A stretch of 16,618 nucleotides of DNA from Porticoccaceae bacterium. GTDB taxonomy: Bacteria > Pseudomonadota > Gammaproteobacteria > Pseudomonadales > Porticoccaceae. Location of the stretch: NCBI GenBank assembly GCA_003448675.1, contig DLXZ01000109.1:1-16618 (forward strand), read 5' to 3'. Under the pieces are notes generated by a model. The model was not told where the DNA came from. It did not search any database and saw only the letters and a program-made list of their open reading frames with translations. Below are positions 8,259 to 16,618 of this stretch, one piece after another. How positions within the stretch are numbered: the first letter of the stretch is position 1; each line of letters starts with the position of its first letter. Made by a program: the position numbers and the translations under genes.

Positions 8259-8735
8259 CTAAACGTACTCCACCTCGTCAATTTCGTATTCGACTTCACC
8301 CGATGGCGTTTTCACCACCACCACATCGCCCACTTCCTTGCCGATGAGGGCACGCGCCATAGGTGACTGGTAGGAAATTTTCTGCTGCTTGATATCGGCC
8401 TCGTCATCACCGACGATTTGGTAGACAAAGGTTTCGTCATTGTCGATGTTAATAATGGTGACAGTGGAGGCAAAGATGACCTTGTCACCCTGAGCCATCG
8501 CCGCGATGTCGATCACCTGTGCATTACTGAGCTTACTTTCCAGGTCCCGTATACGCGCTTCCATCAAACCCTGCTCCTCGCGGGCGGCATGATATTCGGC
8601 GTTTTCCTTCAGGTCACCATGGGCGCGGGCCTCGGCAATGGCCTCGACCACGCGCGGGCGCTCAACCTTTTTCAACTGGTCCAGTTCTTTTCGTAGGGCG
8701 GCTTCACCCTCGACAGTCAGTGGGACTTTCTTCAT
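8259..8735 (-). CDS. greA: Transcription elongation factor GreA
   Basis: Rescues backtracked RNA polymerase by stimulating its intrinsic transcript cleavage. The 158-residue product (E. coli 158) has an N-terminal coiled coil (about 1-75) with the tip motif [12 protein letters not shown]. The two acidic residues that coordinate the catalytic Mg are Asp41 and Glu44, the same numbers as in E. coli. The C-terminal FKBP-like domain follows, with [16 protein letters not shown]. The start ATG has AGGGGA 6 bases upstream and lies 13 bases after the carB stop, so greA is very probably part of the carAB transcript, as in Pseudomonas. Confidence 0.97.
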   Translation of the reverse strand: MKKVPLTVEGEAALRKELDQLKKVERPRVVEAIAEARAHGDLKENAEYHAAREEQGLMEARIRDLESKLSNAQVIDIAAMAQGDKVIFASTVTIINIDNDETFVYQIVGDDEADIKQQKISYQSPMARALIGKEVGDVVVVKTPSGEVEYEIDEVEYV

Positions 8736-8748
8736 GGTTTTTCCCCTA

Positions 8749-11700
8749 TCATGCCTGGGCCATCAGGTCCTGCAATTTCCTTACCCGGAGCTGGCTGTCT
8801 TTTTCCAGAGCCATGCAGACCGCATTACCCCCAGCCAGGGTGGTAGTGTAATAAATGCCTGTCGCTTCAGCGCTGGAGCGAATCGCCGACGAATCAGTAA
8901 TAGCCTTCCTGCCCTCCGTGGTATTTATGATCAAATCGATTTTTTCGTTTTTAATCATATCGACAATGTGGGGTCGGCCCTCTTGTACCTTATTGACCAC
9001 CTCGACTTCAAGCCCGGCCTCTTCAATGACTTTAGCCGTGCCCCGGGTACAGACCAGGGCAAAACCCAGCGCCTGCAAGCGACGCGCGATCTCGGCAACG
9101 CCGGCCTTGTCCGGCTCCCGGACACTGATAAAGGCTGTCCCTGATGCGGGAATTTCATCCCCAGCACCCAACTGGGCCTTGGCGTAGGCTTCGGCAAAGG
9201 TCTCACCGACCCCCATCACTTCACCGGTGGACTTCATTTCCGGTCCAAGGATGGGATCAATGCCCGGAAACTTGTTAAAGGGGAATACCGCTTCTTTTAC
9301 CGAAAAGTGTTTTGGCACCACTTCCGAGACCACACCCTGTGCCGCGAGGGTTTGTCCAGCCATGCAGCGCGCGGCCACTTTCGCCAGCGAAACACCGATA
9401 CTTTTGGAGACAAACGGTACTGTCCGGGAAGCGCGGGGGTTGACCTCAATAACGTAGATGTCACCATCCTGCCAGGCCAACTGAACGTTCATCAGGCCTT
9501 TCACCCCCAACTCCAGAGCCATTGCCTTGACCATGGCGCGCATATCCTCCTGAACGGATTCAGGTAGGCTATAGGGCGGCAGTGAGCAGGCGGAATCCCC
9601 GGAGTGAATACCCGCCTGCTCAATATGCTGCATGATGGCGCCGATCACCACGTCCTTGCCATCGGAAACCGCATCGATATCCACTTCAATGGCCGCGGAC
9701 AGAAAATGGTCAAGCAATACCGGCGAGTCGTCGGACACTTGCACTGCGTCGCGCATATAACGCAGCAACTCTTCATCGCTGTAAACGATTTCCATGGCCC
9801 GGCCACCAAGCACATAGGAAGGCCGCACCACCAGCGGATAACCGATATCCGTAGCCTTGGCAATAGCCTGATCCACCGACCTGACCGTGGCGTTGGATGG
9901 CTGCAACAGACCGAGGTTTTGAATCATTTGCTGAAACCGCTCACGATCCTCGGCCCGATCAATGGCATCGGGCGTGGTACCGATAATCGGCACACCCGCC
10001 TGCTCCAGGGCCCGCGCCAACTTTAGCGGGGTCTGCCCACCGAACTGGACAATCACGCCCTTGGGCTGTTCGACCGCGACGATCTCAAGCACATCTTCCA
10101 GGGTCACCGGTTCAAAATACAGCCGGTCGGAAGTATCGTAGTCAGTAGAAACTGTCTCCGGGTTACAGTTGACCATAATGGTTTCGTAACCGTCCTCACG
10201 CATGGCCAGCGCCGCATGCACGCAACAGTAATCAAATTCGATACCCTGGCCAATACGGTTGGGGCCGCCACCGAGCACCAGAATTTTATCCCGCCCGGAG
10301 GGCGCGGCCTCGCACTCCTCTTCATAGGTGGAATACATATAGGCGGTATCGGTGGCAAACTCGGCGGCACAGGTATCCACTCGTTTATATACCGGTCGAA
10401 TACCCAGTTGTGTGCGATGCTCCCGCACCCGATCCTCATTAACGCCCAATAGTGCCGCGATGCGTTTGTCGGCAAAACCCTTGCGCTTGAGCTGGAACAT
10501 GACGCCGGCATCCATCGCGTTTAGATTGCCAGTTTCAACCAGACCCTGCTCCATCTGGATCAGCTCTTCGATTTGCACCAAAAACCAGCGGTCAATCGCC
10601 GTCGCCTCGAACACCTCTTCGACACTCATACCGGCACGGAATGCATCACCCACATACCAGATACGCTCGGCGCCGGGCGCAAACAGGCGCTGGCGGATTT
10701 CCGCCAGGGCTTCCTCCGATGTCAGGTCGACTTTCGGCTCAAACCCGGCACTATCCACCTCTAGCCCCCGCAGCGCTTTTTGCATGGATTCCTGAAAGGA
10801 GCGGCCAATGGCCATGACCTCACCCACCGACTTCATTTGGGTAGTCAGCAAGGCGTTGGCCTGAGCGAACTTCTCAAAGGCAAAACGCGGTATTTTGGTG
10901 ACGACATAATCGATAGTTGGCTCGAATGACGCAGGTGTGGCGCCGCCAGTAATGTCATTGCTCAACTCATCAAGGGTATAACCGATGGCGAGCTTGGCGG
11001 CAATTTTGGCGATAGGGAAACCCGTGGCCTTGGAAGCCAGGGCCGAGGAGCGAGAGACTCGCGGATTCATTTCGATCACCACCAGACGCCCAGTATCAGG
11101 ATTAACCGCAAACTGGACGTTAGAACCGCCGGTCTCGACACCGATCTCGCGCAATACCGCCAGGGAGGCGTTGCGCATAATCTGATATTCCTTATCCGTC
11201 AGTGTCTGGGCTGGGGCCACGGTGATAGAGTCACCGGTGTGGATGCCCATGGGATCGAGGTTTTCAATGGAGCAGATAATGATGCAGTTATCGTTGCGAT
11301 CCCGCACCACCTCCATCTCATATTCCTTCCAGCCAATCAGGGACTCGTCGATGAGCAACTCATTGGTGGGCGAGAGGTCGAGGCCTCGCTTGCAAATTTC
11401 CTCAAATTCCTCGCGGTTGTAGGCAATACCGCCGCCGGAGCCACCCATGGTGAAAGAGGGCCGGATAATGCAGGGAAAGCCGAACAGATCCGGCACCTGT
11501 AGCGCCTCTTCCAGGCTGTGAACAATGCGCGAATTGGGCGTCTCCAAGCCGATTCTACGCATCGCCTGATCGAACTTTTCCCGATCCTCGGCCTTATCGA
11601 TGGCCTCGCGGGTTGCGCCCACCAGCTCCACCTCGAACTGCTCCAGCACCCCTTCGCGAGCCAGATCAAGGGCGCAGTTCAACGCAGTTTGTCCGCCCAT

Positions 11701-11967
11701 GGTGGGCAACAGCACATCCGGGCGCTCCTTTTCGATAATCGCCGCCACAGTGCGCCATTCAACCGGTTCGATGTAGGTCGCATCGGCCATGGCCGGATCG
11801 GTCATGATCGTAGCCGGGTTGGAGTTGACCAGAATGACCCGGTAACCCTCTTCCCGCAGGGCCTTACAGGCCTGGGCGCCGGAATAATCAAACTCACAGG
11901 CCTGACCGATAACGATCGGCCCGGCGCCGAGAATCAAGATGCTTTCAATATCGCTACGTTTAGGCAT
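8749..11967 (-). CDS. carB: Carbamoyl-phosphate synthase large subunit
   Basis: Makes carbamoyl phosphate from bicarbonate, two ATP and ammonia channelled from CarA, feeding pyrimidine and arginine synthesis. The 1072-residue product (E. coli 1073) has the two homologous ATP-grasp halves: carboxyphosphate half about 1-400 with [20 protein letters not shown] and ATP-site Arg129 and Arg169, oligomerisation domain about 400-550, carbamate half about 555-935 with [20 protein letters not shown], and a C-terminal MGS-like allosteric domain about 940-1072 with [12 protein letters not shown] and [10 protein letters not shown]. The latter binds UMP, IMP and ornithine in E. coli. The ATG lies 9 bases after the carA stop; the bases before it (AATCAGCACCA) contain no Shine-Dalgarno, suggesting translational coupling to carA. 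Confidence 0.98.
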   Translation of the reverse strand: MPKRSDIESILILGAGPIVIGQACEFDYSGAQACKALREEGYRVILVNSNPATIMTDPAMADATYIEPVEWRTVAAIIEKERPDVLLPTMGGQTALNCALDLAREGVLEQFEVELVGATREAIDKAEDREKFDQAMRRIGLETPNSRIVHSLEEALQVPDLFGFPCIIRPSFTMGGSGGGIAYNREEFEEICKRGLDLSPTNELLIDESLIGWKEYEMEVVRDRNDNCIIICSIENLDPMGIHTGDSITVAPAQTLTDKEYQIMRNASLAVLREIGVETGGSNVQFAVNPDTGRLVVIEMNPRVSRSSALASKATGFPIAKIAAKLAIGYTLDELSNDITGGATPASFEPTIDYVVTKIPRFAFEKFAQANALLTTQMKSVGEVMAIGRSFQESMQKALRGLEVDSAGFEPKVDLTSEEALAEIRQRLFAPGAERIWYVGDAFRAGMSVEEVFEATAIDRWFLVQIEELIQMEQGLVETGNLNAMDAGVMFQLKRKGFADKRIAALLGVNEDRVREHRTQLGIRPVYKRVDTCAAEFATDTAYMYSTYEEECEAAPSGRDKILVLGGGPNRIGQGIEFDYCCVHAALAMREDGYETIMVNCNPETVSTDYDTSDRLYFEPVTLEDVLEIVAVEQPKGVIVQFGGQTPLKLARALEQAGVPIIGTTPDAIDRAEDRERFQQMIQNLGLLQPSNATVRSVDQAIAKATDIGYPLVVRPSYVLGGRAMEIVYSDEELLRYMRDAVQVSDDSPVLLDHFLSAAIEVDIDAVSDGKDVVIGAIMQHIEQAGIHSGDSACSLPPYSLPESVQEDMRAMVKAMALELGVKGLMNVQLAWQDGDIYVIEVNPRASRTVPFVSKSIGVSLAKVAARCMAGQTLAAQGVVSEVVPKHFSVKEAVFPFNKFPGIDPILGPEMKSTGEVMGVGETFAEAYAKAQLGAGDEIPASGTAFISVREPDKAGVAEIARRLQALGFALVCTRGTAKVIEEAGLEVEVVNKVQEGRPHIVDMIKNEKIDLIINTTEGRKAITDSSAIRSSAEATGIYYTTTLAGGNAVCMALEKDSQLRVRKLQDLMAQA

Positions 11968-11976
11968 TGGTGCTGA

Positions 11977-13146
11977 TTACTGGTTTTTCCGGCGAGCCAT
12001 AAGCTCGATAAAGTGATCAAAAAGTGAAGCTGCTTCGTGGGGGCCGGGGCTGGCTTCGGGGTGCCCCTGAAAACTGAAAGCGGGCTTGTCCCGGTGGGCG
12101 ATTCCCTGCAATGAACCGTCAAACAGCGAGCGGTGGGTAGCCCGCAAGGTGGCCGGCAGGTTTTCCTCATCGACGGTAAACCCGTGGTTCTGGCTGGTGA
12201 TCAGCACTGTGCCATCATCCAGATTCTGCACCGGATGGTTGGCCCCGTGGTGGCCAAATTTCATTTTTACCGTATGCGCCCCGGAGGCCAGGGCCAGCAA
12301 CTGATGGCCCAGGCAGATACCGAACAGGGGCATGTCTTGTTCCAGCAGTTCTTTGATGGCGGCAATGGCGTAATCACAGGGCTCGGGATCACCGGGACCG
12401 TTGGACAGAAACACGCCGTCCGGTGACATCGCCAATACTTCCGCCACCGGCGTCCGGGCCGGGACGACCGTTAACTCACAACCGCGATCCACCAGCATGC
12501 GCAGAATGTTGTGTTTGACGCCGTAGTCGTAGGCCACCACCCGATAGGCTGGCTTGTCATTGGGAGTTACTGCGTCCTCCCCAGACAGACCCAGACGCCA
12601 GGTACCGGCAGTCCACTCATAGATCTTATCGGTAGTGACCTCTTTAGCCAGGTCCACCCCCGCCAGGCCGGCAAATGCTCTGGCGGCCGCCAGAGCCTCG
12701 GCGACGCCCCCATCGGCACCTTCATTATCTATGGCACAAATGGCGCCACTTTGCGCGCCTTTTTCCCGCAATATCCGGGTCAGTCGTCGAGTATCAACAT
12801 CTGCGATAGCCACAACGTTGCGCCGTCTGAGATAATCGTCCAGGCTTTCTTCACTGCGAAAATTACTGCAAATCAGGGGCAAATCCCGGATCACCAGGCC
12901 GGAGGCCCACAGACCCGTTGATTCCTCGTCTTCGGGATTGACGCCGACATTGCCGATGTGGGGGTAGGTCAGGGTGACTATCTGGCGCGCATAAGAGGGG
13001 TCGGTCAGAATTTCCTGGTAACCGGTCATGGCCGTATTAAAGACCACTTCACCACTGGCGGTACCCAGTGCACCAATTGCTGTCCCTTTGAAAACAGACC
13101 CGTCAGCCAAGGCCAGAACTGCGGGTGGGCGGGGACGCTGGTTCAA
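11977..13146 (-). CDS. carA: Carbamoyl-phosphate synthase small subunit (glutaminase)
   Basis: Hydrolyses glutamine and passes ammonia to CarB. I start at the TTG at 13146 ([17 protein letters not shown], 389 residues): AAGGAG stands 7 bases upstream and the N-terminus then matches homologues. A further upstream in-frame TTG at 13170 would place that ribosome-binding site inside the gene. The N-terminal CPSase domain carries [20 protein letters not shown] and [15 protein letters not shown]. The C-terminal class I glutamine amidotransferase domain has [15 protein letters not shown] with catalytic Cys278, SQNHGF, and [10 protein letters not shown] with His362 and Glu364. It follows a 306-base gap holding a promoter and attenuator-like terminator, and leads directly into carB. 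Confidence 0.97.
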   Translation of the reverse strand: MNQRPRPPAVLALADGSVFKGTAIGALGTASGEVVFNTAMTGYQEILTDPSYARQIVTLTYPHIGNVGVNPEDEESTGLWASGLVIRDLPLICSNFRSEESLDDYLRRRNVVAIADVDTRRLTRILREKGAQSGAICAIDNEGADGGVAEALAAARAFAGLAGVDLAKEVTTDKIYEWTAGTWRLGLSGEDAVTPNDKPAYRVVAYDYGVKHNILRMLVDRGCELTVVPARTPVAEVLAMSPDGVFLSNGPGDPEPCDYAIAAIKELLEQDMPLFGICLGHQLLALASGAHTVKMKFGHHGANHPVQNLDDGTVLITSQNHGFTVDEENLPATLRATHRSLFDGSLQGIAHRDKPAFSFQGHPEASPGPHEAASLFDHFIELMARRKNQ

Positions 13147-13153
13147 GTAGGAA

Positions 13154-13159
13154 CTCCTT
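13154..13159 (-). promoter_or_regulatory. Ribosome-binding site that fixes the carA start
   Basis: AAGGAG on the minus strand, 7 bases before the TTG at 13146. It is the best Shine-Dalgarno in the leader and decides for this TTG over the upstream TTG at 13170. Confidence 0.8.
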
Positions 13160-13200
13160 CGTAGTGCCAATTAGGGGTAACGATTTATCAGGCAACGAAC

Positions 13201-13220
13201 GAGAAGTAATTGCTACTCTC
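13201..13220 (-). repeat. Imperfect palindrome in the carA leader
   Basis: GAGAAGTA (13201-13208) faces TACTCTC (13214-13220) across ATTGC, complementary except for one bulged base. It lies 55-75 bases before the carA start, after the intrinsic terminator. It could be an operator half-site pair or a small RNA hairpin. It is not a clear match to the E. coli arginine-repressor or PurR boxes as I know them. Confidence 0.3.
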
Positions 13221-13260
13221 AGGTATGAACCCGAATCAGAAGCCGGGGATTTCAGCTTAT

Positions 13261-13294
13261 AAAAAAGCGAGATGAAATCCTCGTTTCACCTCGC
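13261..13294 (-). terminator. Intrinsic terminator in the carA leader (probable attenuator)
   Basis: On the minus strand GCGAGGTGAAA pairs with TTTCATCTCGC over 11 bp (one G-U pair) around a CGAGGA loop, directly followed by six T. This is a near-ideal intrinsic terminator. It sits about 90-125 bases downstream of the predicted carAB transcription start and 115 bases upstream of the carA start codon, inside the carAB leader, where it would cut carAB transcription short unless bypassed. An alternative is that it simply ends the dapB transcript, but a separate weaker terminator is already present just after dapB. Confidence 0.88.
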
Positions 13295-13390
13295 CCTTCA
13301 AATTGCTGCTGGCCTTTCCTGTTTGAGCCCACCTTGTGCGTCACCAGGCCCGGCTTTTGGGTTTCTTGACGCCGCCGAACCTGAGGCGGA

Positions 13391-13419
13391 ATTTTAGGCC
13401 ATCACTTAAAAACTGTCCA
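13391..13419 (-). promoter_or_regulatory. carAB promoter (sigma-70 type)
   Basis: On the minus strand TGGACA (13419-13414, 5 of 6 to the -35 consensus) and TAAAAT (13396-13391, 5 of 6 to the -10 consensus) are separated by exactly 17 bases. It is the best promoter match I found in the window. RNA would begin near 13384, giving a leader of about 240 nucleotides before carA. Confidence 0.75.
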
Positions 13420-13421
13420 GC

Positions 13422-13448
13422 AAAACCGCCCTGTCCTGGCCAGGGTGG
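13422..13448 (-). terminator. Probable dapB terminator
   Basis: Immediately after the dapB stop, CCACCCTG and CAGGGCGG form an 8-bp stem with one A-C mismatch around a GCCAGGA loop, followed by four T (13425-13422). The T-run is short, so efficiency may be modest. It separates the dnaK-dnaJ-dapB side from the carAB promoter, which begins three bases further on. Confidence 0.55.
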
Positions 13449-13452
13449 GCAA

Positions 13453-15415
<1,963 letters not shown>

Positions 15416-15521
15416 AGTTTGCTCGGTTTCCAATCAACAATAACAGGGCCGCACTTCCCGCCCCAGGTTTGCGCCATCCCCAGGCTGTTCAGACTAACTG
15501 CGCGGATAGCCCCTTCCAATA

Positions 15522-15555
15522 TGACAAACGCAGGCCTCTAAACCTGCGCTTGTCA
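15522..15555 (-). other. Strong RNA hairpin between dnaK and dnaJ
   Basis: On the minus strand TGACAAGCGCAGG pairs with CCTGCGTTTGTCA: 13 bp with one G-T position, around an 8-base loop. The odd position is G-U when transcribed from the minus strand but an A-C mismatch on the plus strand, so the structure fits the dnaK-dnaJ message. It is not followed by a T-run, so it is not a standard intrinsic terminator. It could protect the 3' end of a processed dnaK RNA or dampen dnaJ expression. Confidence 0.6.
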
Positions 15556-15586
15556 AAGCTTATGAACCAGCGGATTCAGGCAAGCA

Positions 15587-16618
15587 TTACTTGCCTTCAG
15601 TGTCGTCCACTTCCTCAAACTCGGCGTCGACCACGTCTTCACCCGAATCGGAATCAGCGGTCTCCTCAGCTGCCGCACCCTCGGCCTGCTGGGCTTGTTC
15701 GGCATACATCTTTTGCGCCAGTCCTGCCGAGGCCTCGGACAATGTCGCCGCCGCGGCATCGATGGCCTCCTTGTCATCACCCGCGACCGCCTCTTCGACA
15801 GCCTTAATTGCCGCCTCGATACTTTCTTTCTCTTCGTCGGTAGCTTTATCACCGGCCTCGTCAAGGGTCTTTCTAGCGGCGTGGGCCAGGCCGTCGGCGG
15901 TGTTACGCGCCTGCACCAGCTCCTCGAACTTCTGATCGCTCTCGGCATTGGCCTCGGCGTCCTTGACCATTTTCTCGATTTCTTCGTCGGACAGACCGGA
16001 AGAAGCCTTGATCACGATGGACTGCTCCTTGCCAGTGGCCTTATCCTGGGCCGACACATTGAGGATGCCGTTGGCATCGATATCAAAAGACACTTCGATT
16101 TGCGGCATGCCCCTGGGCGCTGGCGGAATATCGCTCAGGTCAAAACGTCCCAGTGACTTGTTCTGGGCAGCCTGTTTGCGCTCACCCTGCACCACGTGAA
16201 TGGTTACTGCGGACTGGTTGTCGTCAGCGGTCGAGAAGATCTGCGATTTCTTGGTGGGAATCGTGGTGTTTTTCTCGATCAACGGTGTTGCCACGCCGCC
16301 CATGGTCTCAATGCCCAAAGTCAGCGGGGTCACATCAAGCAGCAGCACGTCGGTGACATCACCGGACAGCACCGCACCTTGAATCGCCGCACCCATGGCC
16401 ACAGCTTCGTCGGGATTAACATCCCGGCGCGGCTCCTTGCCAAAAAAGTCGCTAACCTTGTTTTGCACCAACGGCATACGGGTCTGACCGCCAACCAGAA
16501 TCACATCATCAATTTGCGAAGCGGACTTACCAGCATCCTTAAGCGCGGTTTTTACTGGCTCAAGCGAACGCCCCACCAGGTCTTCAACCAGGGATTCCAG
16601 CTTGGCGCGGGTCAGCTT
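15587..16618 (-). CDS. dnaK: Chaperone DnaK (Hsp70), C-terminal part, cut by window edge
   Basis: ATP-driven folding chaperone partnered by DnaJ. The frame is open to the right edge, so 343 C-terminal residues are present and about 298 N-terminal residues are outside, judging from alignment with E. coli. Visible: the end of the ATPase domain ([35 protein letters not shown]), the interdomain linker [10 protein letters not shown] at about 90-99 of the fragment, the substrate-binding domain ([45 protein letters not shown]), the helical lid, and the conserved acidic C-terminal motif [10 protein letters not shown] that is typical of proteobacterial DnaK. No frameshift is seen. It heads the run into dnaJ. 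Confidence 0.98.
   Translation of the reverse strand, partial: KLTRAKLESLVEDLVGRSLEPVKTALKDAGKSASQIDDVILVGGQTRMPLVQNKVSDFFGKEPRRDVNPDEAVAMGAAIQGAVLSGDVTDVLLLDVTPLTLGIETMGGVATPLIEKNTTIPTKKSQIFSTADDNQSAVTIHVVQGERKQAAQNKSLGRFDLSDIPPAPRGMPQIEVSFDIDANGILNVSAQDKATGKEQSIVIKASSGLSDEEIEKMVKDAEANAESDQKFEELVQARNTADGLAHAARKTLDEAGDKATDEEKESIEAAIKAVEEAVAGDDKEAIDAAAATLSEASAGLAQKMYAEQAQQAEGAAAEETADSDSGEDVVDAEFEEVDDTEGK

Noticed and set aside
13157..13263. Second carA promoter downstream of the attenuator (TTGCCT ... TAATTG, or a GATAAA box)
   Set aside because: Both hexamers are poor and spacing is off compared with the clear promoter at 13391-13419.

Overview
The window is a housekeeping block from a gammaproteobacterium. 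Reading leftwards on the minus strand, the order is dnaK, dnaJ, dapB, carA, carB, greA, two accessory genes, then (after the plus-strand yhbY) rlmE, ftsH, folP, glmM, tpiA and secG. This order matches what I know of Pseudomonas and its relatives (tpiA between glmM and secG, dapB-carAB between dnaJ and greA), so a Pseudomonadales/Cellvibrionales-type organism is likely. The species cannot be fixed from this window. Every gene except yhbY is on the minus strand. dnaK is cut by the right edge; secG is complete and ends one base inside the left edge.

Region by region: (1) 13453-16618 holds the Hsp70 chaperone pair dnaK-dnaJ and the lysine/cell-wall gene dapB. A strong hairpin lies between dnaK and dnaJ. 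(2) 13147-13452 is the only long gene-free stretch. It holds a probable dapB terminator, a good sigma-70-type promoter for carAB and, between that promoter and carA, a textbook intrinsic terminator that looks like an attenuator. (3) 8259-13146 holds carA, carB (carbamoyl phosphate for pyrimidines and arginine) and greA, tightly packed. (4) 6743-8196 holds two genes that do not belong to the usual block: a carboxymuconolactone-decarboxylase-family protein and a crotonase-family protein that lacks both classical hydratase glutamates. (5) 6229-6716 has yhbY diverging from rlmE and converging on the crotonase gene, with a shared bidirectional terminator. (6) 2-6228 holds rlmE, ftsH, folP, glmM, tpiA and secG: 23S rRNA methylation, membrane proteolysis, folate, amino-sugar and glycolytic enzymes and a Sec translocon subunit.

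I found no mobile element, CRISPR array, tRNA, rRNA or obvious new multi-gene system. The observations most worth following are the carAB leader (promoter, terminator and possible leader peptides overlapping the terminator) and the inserted two-gene unit between greA and yhbY.
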